From contig CABIVS010000018.1 in the NCBI GenBank assembly GCA_902362375.1, positions 1-30,270 of the forward strand: a stretch of 30,270 nt of DNA, given 5' to 3'. The DNA comes from Bacteroidaceae bacterium (GTDB lineage Bacteria > Bacteroidota > Bacteroidia > Bacteroidales > Bacteroidaceae). A program made the translations under genes and the position numbers. The first letter of the stretch is position 1; every line of letters begins with the position of its first letter. Below are positions 17,735 to 24,108 of this stretch, in pieces. Under the pieces are notes generated by a model. It had not been told where the DNA came from and did no database searches. It saw nothing but the letters and a program-made list of their open reading frames with translations.

Positions 17735-17833
17735 TTAATGTCCCACGCAAGACGTTACACCGATAGCCGAAATGATTGAAGTCGCGATAGTCACGATAAA
17801 CTGGAGAATGTTTTTCCAAAGTTGCTTTTTCAT
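17735..17833 (-). CDS. 'Smalltalk' family 32-residue membrane peptide
   Basis: The minus strand encodes MKKQLWKNILQFIVTIATSI followed by ISAIGVTSCVGH, then TAA. This matches the smalltalk protein family, which I know as a tiny conserved Bacteroidetes product located between HU-like and amidase genes. It has a basic N-terminus, one hydrophobic helix (about residues 9-27) and a cysteine at residue 30. The TSCVGH end could be a lipobox-like or disulfide site, but this is uncertain. Size and position suggest a holin-like or membrane-associated partner of the amidase; no function is established. It lies 16 bp upstream of the amidase start and 70 bp downstream of the HU-like gene, in the same operon. 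Confidence 0.85.
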   Translation of the reverse strand: MKKQLWKNILQFIVTIATSIISAIGVTSCVGH

Positions 17834-17903
17834 ATAAATTTGAATTAAAGAATAAATACTACTGATACATCATAAACTCAATAACCAACCCGTAACTGAC
17901 GGA

Positions 17904-18392
17904 TTAAGCTGCCGGGTCCGGAGCTTCCCCGCTGCCGGAACCTCCCTGATTATCATCACCGCCATCATCAGGAAGCGGATCTTTATCCGAATCAGTGGAA
18001 GAATCACTCTTATATAATGTATAATCCAACGTCTTACACAACTTGCGGAGATCACTACCCGGATAGAAGAGCACTTTGCCCTTATTGATGCACGATGCCT
18101 TGAATTCCTTTGCCGTATCGGTAGGAGTACCGGTCTTGATACTCATACGGAAATTACCCAAATCCCCCATCTGGACGATATTTCCTTCCTCCAGTACATT
18201 GACGATTTCGAGCAAAAACTCACCGATACAACCTTCCAGTTCCCCTTTGGAATAAGAAGAACGTTCAGTGATACGTTTACAAACTTCTTTGACCGTCACT
18301 TTACGACCGCTACGCGCCACTGCATAGTACTTCGGAGTTTCATTAGGTTTCAACAGGTTCTTACGAGCCATGAGAGTGTAATTCTGTGCCAT
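17904..18392 (-). CDS. HU-like DNA-binding protein with acidic tail
   Basis: This 162-residue protein has an HU/IHF-like fold in its first 125 residues. 'YYAVARSGRKVTVKEVCKRI' leads into 'ERSSYSKGELEGCIGEFLLE', then 'GNIVQMGDLGNFRMSIKTG' (the beta-arm entry 'G.lG.f') and 'FKASCINKGKVLFYPGSDLR'. The last 35 residues are Asp/Gly/Ser-rich ('DSSTDSDKDPLPDDGGDDNQ'), a flexible acidic tail. Relatives with the N-terminal 'KNLLKP...YYAVA.S.G' pattern are common beside capsule loci in Bacteroides. It probably binds or bends DNA; a specific regulatory role for the cassette is inference. A 14-bp palindrome next to a TAnnTTTG box lies 36 bp upstream and may carry its promoter. Confidence 0.85.
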   Translation of the reverse strand: MAQNYTLMARKNLLKPNETPKYYAVARSGRKVTVKEVCKRITERSSYSKGELEGCIGEFLLEIVNVLEEGNIVQMGDLGNFRMSIKTGTPTDTAKEFKASCINKGKVLFYPGSDLRKLCKTLDYTLYKSDSSTDSDKDPLPDDGGDDNQGGSGSGEAPDPAA

Positions 18393-18428
18393 AACTTTTA
18401 ATTTTAAATCATTAATTTTTAATTGCCT

Positions 18429-18453
18429 TGTAATCGATTACATGACAAAAGTA
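18429..18453 (-). promoter_or_regulatory. Possible promoter and palindromic operator for the HU-like gene
   Basis: Read on the minus strand, TACTTTTG (18453-18446) matches the Bacteroides -7 box exactly. Three bases on comes the perfect 14-bp palindrome TGTAATCGATTACA (18442-18429), which would cover the transcription start, a common place for a repressor site. I see no good TTTG at -33. The site lies between the upstream terminator hairpin and the HU-like gene, so that gene could be transcribed on its own. Confidence 0.4.
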
Positions 18454-18510
18454 CTACATCGGGAAAGCGGCATGACGCATAGTGACGCACACAGGCGTAC
18501 AGATAAAAAG

Positions 18511-18597
18511 AAAAAACACCGGGAGATTTGTATCGAAACTTCCCAATGTTTGATTTCAATCATTGCGATGTTTTTTTCAAATCTCCCGATGTTTTTC
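18511..18597. terminator. Long-armed hairpin, likely bidirectional terminator
   Basis: The arm at 18511-18530 (ending ACCGGGAGATTTG) pairs with 18578-18597 (CAAATCTCCCGAT...) over about 19 bp with one G-T position. Inside, CAATG (18544-18548) and CATTG (18561-18565) form a second stem around TTGATTTCAA. On the minus strand the hairpin runs into TTTTTTCTTTTTAT, so it would end transcripts from the DUF3987 gene. On the + strand it is followed by only a short T run. Confidence 0.65.
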
Positions 18598-18604
18598 CGG
18601 ACTC

Positions 18605-20064
18605 TTCAAAAGGACAAAAGGACAAAAAGGACAGATGTGACTATTGCTCATTCATCTTGGTGTAAGAACCATGGGATATCTTATTGATCTTTACTCCATT
18701 AAGCGATTTTAGCAGACGTGTTACCTTACGATGGTTGAAATCATATTTTGCGCCAATCTGAATCGCTTCATCTGTCGTGAAACTGTCGGGCAACTCTTGA
18801 ACGAAATTACGAATAGTGTCCGGATTCTTCAGTGGACGGACCGAAGGAGACGGCATGGATGAGTGCAACAACCGGCTATGCTCGTAACAACATAGAACGA
18901 TTTGAAGAGAACGCTCAAAATCAGCATCCGTGCAATAAATCTCGGAAGAAAGATCGGATGCCTCAAATTGCCGGATACGGGTTTGGATCATGCTGATGCG
19001 CATCACCAGAAAAGCATAGCGTTTCACTACGGCTTGGAGGTCATCGTTGCCTTCCAATGCCACCTCGGACAGCATACGTGAGAAAATCTCATTCAGACGG
19101 TTCCATTGCAGGCGGTTGAAATGAAAAAGAACCGGATGAGCCAGGCAGAAGTTATATAATTCAGAAACACGATGCGCGATCGGTTTGAAAGAATCTTCCA
19201 GCGAGATGCAGTCGTCGCCCATCTCTTTCCAGTGCGGGGCTTCGCGGAAAGTGTAAATCAGGGTGCGGCTGGGCAATCCGTTTTCGTAGCTGCTCAACAG
19301 ACCGTCTATTTGTCCGGGAGTACCCGTCAGCAGCAAAGCCAATTTGGGATGGCGTATATAGATCGGAATGAGGCCGTTGGCTTTGTAGGAAGACTCTATA
19401 TTTTCGTGCTCAAAAGCCTTGCGGAGCATATCGTCGAAATTGCCACAATCCAGATGATTGGCTGTGGATAGCGTTTGTGCTTCCGTGTCGAAAATGATGC
19501 TTCCCTGTGGACCGTTGTCCTGCATCTGCATTTGCATGCGGGTATAACTGGTGGTGGCAGGAATGAATAACATCTTGAAAGGAGGTCTTTGCGGTTCTTC
19601 GGAGCATGCATCTCCTTTCTTTTTCTGTTTTTGACATTCTGATTGCCAGTTATTATGTACAGTCTGGTAGTTTTTCATCATGGATTCACTGGTGGAAAGA
19701 ATTTCTGAATGTATTTCTTCCAACAGGTATCGACCGGTTTGGGCAATGCTTTTACCACTGGCGGCAGGCGAAAGTATGACACTGAATATATGCGTGGAGT
19801 ATTTCTTATGATTATAAATTCCGAAAGTCTGCGGAAGTGCTGCGCTCAAGGCTGTGAGATCGGAAAGGAGAGCAACATCTTGTTCGCGTTCGCTTCCGTC
19901 TTCAATGATACAGTCATTCAGTAAATCGGGAAGATTATTGTACAAACTTCGGGGAAATAAAGGAGTTCCTTTCCGGAATTCCTCTCCCAACCAATAGGCT
20001 TCGTCGTCGGCATCGGAATTTTCTGTAGTACCATAAGGTCTTTTTGTCCTTATGTCCTTTTGAA
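18605..20064. repeat. 25-bp inverted repeat pair flanking the 3' half of the DUF3987 gene
   Basis: The + strand at 18605-18629 (TTCAAAAGGACAAAAGGACA...) and the minus strand at 20064-20040 (TTCAAAAGGACATAAGGACA...) are the same over 25 positions except one. The outer copy is just past the stop of the DUF3987 gene; the inner copy encodes residues about 283-291 (FQKDIRTKR). The repeats themselves are built from AAAGGACA-like units. Confidence 0.7.
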
Positions 20065-20911
20065 AGGAAGGCCCGTTGGCTGGGGTGGAAGTGGGTGTAT
20101 GTTCATTAACTTGTTTGTATCCAGACAATAAAACACTCGTTAGCTCTTCGGGACGAAAATCCGTGTGTTCGAAAAATGCGGTAAGTTCGCGTAATATGCT
20201 TTCTTGGGGATAGTGCCGACGGCAGGCTTCACAGGCAAGTTTGAAGACGTTGGAATGGCGTTGACCGGCTGTTAGCGGATGAAAGAAAATATAGGACGAA
20301 ATAAATTGGGAGATTTCTTCTTCAGATACATTTTCCGGTTCTTCTTTTACAGGCGGTTCCAGAACAAATGCCTGATAAAGACTGGCAATATAACCGTTGG
20401 GGGAATAGCTGAAATAACAGAGGCGGCTTTCATCTTTACACGCCGGATCGCTTTCCAATCCGAGCAACTGGTTGTAATAACGGCTCACCAGTTGTTGCCC
20501 CTCACGATGGCGGCCTTCGATACCTTCCACATAGGCGAAGACTTTCACACCGTCGGTCGGACTTTCTATTGCTGCCACCGTATGAGGATCTGCCGCGCAT
20601 CGTTGAATAACTTCCAGACGATTGGCTACATGGTCGTAATCAAGCCCTACAATATGGCTGGGGAGCAGAAAATGTTTGATGGCATGCGCTCCGTCAAATG
20701 TGCCCGCCGGAGTGAAGCAGGGGAGTTGACTCTTCAATTTCTGTGCGGCGGCATGGTCTCCTTCCGCATGATATCGGCGGATAGAGTTGATGATCGTTGC
20801 ATAAACAGGATGAATACACATGATGATGACCTCAAGGAAAGACATGACTTGGGGCTTTTTTGAATACACGTTTTTGTAAACTGAGACTTTGATTTCTTCT
20901 AAGACTTTCAT
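18641..20911 (-). CDS. VirE-N/BT4734-like plus DUF3987 protein (primase-helicase-like)
   Basis: The protein is 756 residues. The N-terminal part (about 35-190) matches the VirE_N/BT4734-like domain, with 'HIVGLDYDHV' (Asp91, Asp93), 'AAIESPTDGVKVFAYVEG' and 'RLCYFSYSPNGY'. This acidic pattern resembles archaeo-eukaryotic primase motifs. After a linker comes the DUF3987 part (about 320-700), with a P-loop-like 'ILSPAASGKSIAQ' at 380-390 and 'PATTSYTRMQMQMQDNGPQG' followed by 'IFDTEAQTL' as a Walker-B-like stretch. A primase-helicase-like role on DNA is inference; the family has no established function. The start at 20911 gives 35 extra residues before the conserved part, and a Met at residue 31 is an alternative. 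It heads the minus-strand set, but a strong hairpin separates it from the HU-like gene. Confidence 0.82.
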   Translation of the reverse strand: MKVLEEIKVSVYKNVYSKKPQVMSFLEVIIMCIHPVYATIINSIRRYHAEGDHAAAQKLKSQLPCFTPAGTFDGAHAIKHFLLPSHIVGLDYDHVANRLEVIQRCAADPHTVAAIESPTDGVKVFAYVEGIEGRHREGQQLVSRYYNQLLGLESDPACKDESRLCYFSYSPNGYIASLYQAFVLEPPVKEEPENVSEEEISQFISSYIFFHPLTAGQRHSNVFKLACEACRRHYPQESILRELTAFFEHTDFRPEELTSVLLSGYKQVNEHTPTSTPANGPSFQKDIRTKRPYGTTENSDADDEAYWLGEEFRKGTPLFPRSLYNNLPDLLNDCIIEDGSEREQDVALLSDLTALSAALPQTFGIYNHKKYSTHIFSVILSPAASGKSIAQTGRYLLEEIHSEILSTSESMMKNYQTVHNNWQSECQKQKKKGDACSEEPQRPPFKMLFIPATTSYTRMQMQMQDNGPQGSIIFDTEAQTLSTANHLDCGNFDDMLRKAFEHENIESSYKANGLIPIYIRHPKLALLLTGTPGQIDGLLSSYENGLPSRTLIYTFREAPHWKEMGDDCISLEDSFKPIAHRVSELYNFCLAHPVLFHFNRLQWNRLNEIFSRMLSEVALEGNDDLQAVVKRYAFLVMRISMIQTRIRQFEASDLSSEIYCTDADFERSLQIVLCCYEHSRLLHSSMPSPSVRPLKNPDTIRNFVQELPDSFTTDEAIQIGAKYDFNHRKVTRLLKSLNGVKINKISHGSYTKMNEQ

Positions 20912-20981
20912 ATAAAATTGTTTTTGTAGGATTGCGCTACCTGATTATCAGATAACGGGAACAAAGGTCGGGATATTAAAA

Positions 20982-20999
20982 ATAGGGTTGCTTCCCTAT
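20982..20999. repeat. Short hairpin in the divergent intergenic region
   Basis: ATAGGG (20982-20987) and CCCTAT (20994-20999) pair perfectly around TTGCTT, in the 152-bp gap between the divergent DUF3987 and 119-residue genes. The odd palindrome CTGAT-T-ATCAG lies nearby at 20941-20951. Either could be a regulator site for the two divergent genes. I found no convincing promoter pair here. Confidence 0.35.
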
Positions 21000-21063
21000 G
21001 TGGATAGTACTTGATAAAGCAAATAAAAAATGAAATATTATAATTTATTAATCATCGAGTGAC

Positions 21064-21423
21064 ATGGCAAAAGAAAAACAGGAACCTTATGAGTTCTTAA
21101 GCAATTTGGTATTGGCTTTAATGGATACGGATCGTATTTTTAGTAACAATTTTTTCATAAGCGAATTAGCTATCTCTCCTAAAACATTAGGGGAGATAAG
21201 GCGGGGAGAGGATATGTGCATTTATCAGTATGTACGGGTGATCCGGTGTATGACGAAATATCTTCATTTAATCATTCAAATGGATATGTTGCTGAAGGAG
21301 TTAAGAATCGTACTGTCTTCCCATTGTGACTTGGTGGTCGCTACGGTTCCGCACCGTTCTTGCGGAACTTGTCAGCCGACAGAGTGGGTGGCAGTGATGC
21401 ATTGGGATGGAGTGAAATTGTGA
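21064..21423 (+). CDS. Orphan 119-residue protein with helix-turn-helix-like segment
   Basis: I do not recognise this protein. It has no signal peptide and no clear membrane helix. The central part, 'FFISELAISPKTLGEIRRGE' followed by 'DMCIYQYVRVIRCMTKYL', reads like a lambda-repressor-type helix-turn-helix (two helices around an 'SPKTLGEIRRG' recognition helix), and the N-terminus 'EPYEFLSNLVLALMDTDRIF' is helical. The C-terminal third is different and carries three cysteines ('SSHCDLVVATV...SCGTC'). It diverges from the DUF3987 gene and lies 95 bp before the TM-Rossmann-RyR gene, which appears to have its own promoter. It could regulate either neighbour; a link to the RyR/TIR/CHAT genes is possible but not shown by spacing. 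Confidence 0.6.
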   Translation: MAKEKQEPYEFLSNLVLALMDTDRIFSNNFFISELAISPKTLGEIRRGEDMCIYQYVRVIRCMTKYLHLIIQMDMLLKELRIVLSSHCDLVVATVPHRSCGTCQPTEWVAVMHWDGVKL

Positions 21424-21463
21424 TGTGGAAGTTGACAAGCCGGAGTTTTTTGTCACTAACCTA

Positions 21464-21492
21464 TTTGTTATTCAATATTTTGTATAAATTTG
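21464..21492 (+). promoter_or_regulatory. Bacteroides-type promoter for the RyR operon
   Basis: TAAATTTG at 21485-21492 matches the -7 box TAnnTTTG exactly. TTTG at 21464-21467 is the nearest -33-like element, 17 bases upstream, slightly closer than usual. A start near 21499 would leave a leader of about 20 bases before the ATG at 21519. Confidence 0.5.
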
Positions 21493-21518
21493 TAGAATAA
21501 ATAATCAATCTATCGAAT

Positions 21519-23777
21519 ATGTATATGTTAAGCACAATAATCTCTCAAACTGGTGAATGCAATGCACAGCACGCGACAGACCCTTGTTTTTTAAATCAAT
21601 GGGGGTATTCTACCCTTTTGTTAATCATTATCGGGATAGGTTTAGTATACCTGCTTTTTAAGAAACGGAAATTCTTGGTGGATAACCTGAAATGGATTGC
21701 AGGTACAGTATTTATTGCAGGTTTCCTGATATATTGGTACGCTTTCAATGAGGGAGGGAGTGACAGTAATTCGATAGCATTGGCATTTAGGTCTGCTCTG
21801 TCTTCGATGGAAATGTTCGCTTCGCATTCCGATCTTTTGGAGGTTCCTAAAGAACTGCATCATGATCCTTTCTACATGACGATATTTTCTGTGATACATT
21901 TCCTGGCCGTTATAGTGAGTGCGGTTTTTATCATCAAACTGTTAGGATTCAGATTCATCTCATGGGTGCGGTTATGTGTGGCGAATCTTCCAAGTAAGAA
22001 GAAATGCCGGCTGTTTATTTTCTGGGGTGTCAATGATAATGCGATATTGCTGGCTGACAGTATAAGAAAAAAAGCGGCAGAGCCAAAGGGGAAGAATGAA
22101 GAAGGATGGGAGAATTGCAAGTTCATTTTTGTGAGGTTGCTTTCTGCTAATGAAAGCAGTTCTCATGGTCGGTTCACATTCAGTCATTTCTTTAATTCGT
22201 CTCATGACGGAACTGAAAAATTCATAGAAAAGATAGAAGAGCTTGACGGCATACTGGTTAACTCTAAATTTGGAATTACAGGCCGGGTTATAGATAAAGT
22301 CAAATCGGAATTTGATTTATACAAATATCTCGGATTGAGGAGATTGGGAAACCTAATCAAGAAGTACCCGCAGGCAACTTTCTATTTTTTATCTCCCAAT
22401 GAAGAGCTGAATCTGGAGGCGGTGTCTGTTTTTAAGGAAATAGCGAAATGTAAAGAAGACAGAGTCCATAATCAGGTTCAGATTTATTGCCATGCGCGTA
22501 AGAACAACCAGAACCAGAAGTTGGAAATATGTGATGGGTTGAAACATCAGATTCATATCATCGACTCGTCTAATCTTGCTGTATTGCAATTAAAAAAGAA
22601 TGTAAGGAATCATCCCGTGAATTTTGCAGATGTCGATACTTCGAAGGCTTGTGTAAAGAAACCTTTTACGTCGATGATTATTGGTTTTGGAGAAACCGGG
22701 CGTGACGCATTTCGTTTTCTATATGAGTTTGGGGCATTGATCGATGCAAATGGCAATAGGAATCCTCGAAAAATATATGTGGTTGATGAACATATGGATG
22801 AATTGAAAGGTGATTTTTTAATGAAAGCACCTGCCTTGAAGGAGAGGAAAAATGAGTTGGAATGGTGTGAAGAAATGTCTATCCATTCCGAACGTTTCTG
22901 GGAAAAACTCTCTGAAATCATTCATGATCTAAACTATGTTGTAATTGCTATAGGAAATGATAATGAAGGGATGGCATTGGCGATTGATCTCTACGAATAT
23001 GCCTATCGATATAGGAAGGATTGTTTCAATGACTTTAGGATTTATCTGCGCGTCAATGGAAGTTGCAACACCATTCAGCTGAAGCAAATAAAAGAGTATT
23101 TTAATATTTATGGCAATACCCGGGATGTAATCATAACTTTTGGAGCGAAGGAAGAAATATTCTCATACGATGTGGTATCGACAGATGTGCTTGAAGTATT
23201 GGCAAAGGAATTTTATTATGCATATCAGAAAATTATGATTGACGCAATGCCTGAAACGAATGAGAAGGAAATTGAAGAGAAGAAGAAAGCGAAGGAAAGC
23301 CTGAAGCAAACAGCGGAAGAAGAATGGAATGCGCGTAGAGAGGCATTGCGGGACAAACATAGCTTGGATGCACAAATTAAATTGGCTTATCAGGAAGAGC
23401 AGGATAGGGCTAACGTATGGCATATCGATACCAAAAAGTTTTTAGCCGGGGCCATGGGAGAGGATGGCAAAGATAATAAGGAAAGGTTGAAAGAAATGGT
23501 TGAACTGACGCAGCGTGAAGCCCATACATTGAACTATTCTAAGGTTTGTGATGTTGTTTCCAGTACATTATTTGATAATTTGAGTAAGTGCGAACATTTG
23601 CGTTGGAATGCATGTATGGAACTGCAAGGATTTGTAACGTGTGACGGAGATAAAGATTTTCAGCAGAAGAAGCATAAATGCATCGTCGATAATGATGTTT
23701 TAAGAAGTAAATATCCGGAAACCATCCCTTATGACCAGTGTGTGGTTGAGCTAAGTTTTAGATTGAAAAAGAACTGA
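21519..23777 (+). CDS. Multi-pass membrane protein with two Rossmann/TrkA-N-like regions and a divergent RyR-like C-terminus
   Basis: The protein is 752 residues. Three hydrophobic segments lie at about 30-47, 58-76 and 117-144, with an amphipathic stretch (residues 84-105) between the second and third that could lie in or near the membrane. The cytoplasmic part has a first Rossmann-like region at about 163-350 ('CRLFIFWGVNDNAILLADSI'). A second is at about 383-545, with the dinucleotide loop 'IIGFGETGRDAFRF' (GFGETG at 389-394), 'IYVVDEH' with an acid at the end of strand 2, and 'YVVIAIGND'. This resembles the RCK/TrkA-N layout of ligand-gated channels and of CASTOR/POLLUX-like proteins. A charged coiled-coil stretch (about 580-630) follows. 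The last 70 residues ('LSKCEHLRWNACMELQGFV', 'KKHKC..DNDVL', 'IPYDQCVVE') look like a divergent RyR domain. It precedes a canonical RyR gene by 25 bp. Ligand gating is inference; no K+ filter motif (TxGYG) is present. Confidence 0.7.
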   Translation: MYMLSTIISQTGECNAQHATDPCFLNQWGYSTLLLIIIGIGLVYLLFKKRKFLVDNLKWIAGTVFIAGFLIYWYAFNEGGSDSNSIALAFRSALSSMEMFASHSDLLEVPKELHHDPFYMTIFSVIHFLAVIVSAVFIIKLLGFRFISWVRLCVANLPSKKKCRLFIFWGVNDNAILLADSIRKKAAEPKGKNEEGWENCKFIFVRLLSANESSSHGRFTFSHFFNSSHDGTEKFIEKIEELDGILVNSKFGITGRVIDKVKSEFDLYKYLGLRRLGNLIKKYPQATFYFLSPNEELNLEAVSVFKEIAKCKEDRVHNQVQIYCHARKNNQNQKLEICDGLKHQIHIIDSSNLAVLQLKKNVRNHPVNFADVDTSKACVKKPFTSMIIGFGETGRDAFRFLYEFGALIDANGNRNPRKIYVVDEHMDELKGDFLMKAPALKERKNELEWCEEMSIHSERFWEKLSEIIHDLNYVVIAIGNDNEGMALAIDLYEYAYRYRKDCFNDFRIYLRVNGSCNTIQLKQIKEYFNIYGNTRDVIITFGAKEEIFSYDVVSTDVLEVLAKEFYYAYQKIMIDAMPETNEKEIEEKKKAKESLKQTAEEEWNARREALRDKHSLDAQIKLAYQEEQDRANVWHIDTKKFLAGAMGEDGKDNKERLKEMVELTQREAHTLNYSKVCDVVSSTLFDNLSKCEHLRWNACMELQGFVTCDGDKDFQQKKHKCIVDNDVLRSKYPETIPYDQCVVELSFRLKKN

Positions 23778-23802
23778 AAATTGTTCCGCTAATATATAAA
23801 TA

Positions 23803-24108
23803 ATGAATCATAAAATGAAAAAGTATATTCCCAATCCGGTGGATACAGGACATATCCAACTCCCGAAGGAGTTGGAATACCTGGTAGAAGAGATGGCTAA
23901 GAATGTTCATGAAGTCTGGTCGAAAACCAGAATAGAACAAGGTTGGACGTATGGAAAAAAGCGGGATGATGTGTTGAAGCAGCATCCGTGCCTGGTTCCG
24001 TATGAAGAATTACCTGAAGAAGAAAAGGTGTACGACAGAAATTCTTCGGTGGAAACCTTGAAACTGATTATGAAACTAGGGTTCAAGATCTCGAAGGATG
24101 AGGAATAG
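23803..24108 (+). CDS. Stand-alone RyR-domain protein
   Basis: This 101-residue protein is almost entirely one ryanodine-receptor (RyR, Pfam RYR-type) domain. 'LVEEMAKNVHEVWSKTRIEQ' leads into 'GWTYGKKRDDVLKQHPCLVP', then 'YEELPEEEKVYDRNSSVETL'. The W..R...GW.YG..RD...K.HP.LvPY..L...EK.YDR signature is essentially complete. In eukaryotic ryanodine receptors this repeat binds ligand-like elements. In bacteria it occurs in predicted nucleotide-sensing and conflict systems, so a small-molecule-binding adaptor is a reasonable guess. It follows the membrane protein by 25 bp and should be co-transcribed. Its last 26 bases overlap the 3' end of the CHAT gene on the opposite strand. The start could also be the ATG at 23815. 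Confidence 0.88.
   Translation: MNHKMKKYIPNPVDTGHIQLPKELEYLVEEMAKNVHEVWSKTRIEQGWTYGKKRDDVLKQHPCLVPYEELPEEEKVYDRNSSVETLKLIMKLGFKISKDEE

Noticed and set aside
18442..18687. 81-codon + strand frame across the DUF3987 3' end
   Set aside because: It runs through the terminator hairpin and repeat sequence. It matters only as the alternative tail if the inverted repeats recombine.
20279..20863. 194-codon open frame on the + strand
   Set aside because: It lies antisense to the well-supported VirE-N/DUF3987 gene and its translation shows no domain or sensible composition.
21519..22000. Classical potassium channel at the N-terminus of the RyR-tailed protein
   Set aside because: The segment between helices lacks a TxGYG-type selectivity filter; only the Rossmann/RCK-like part resembles such channels.
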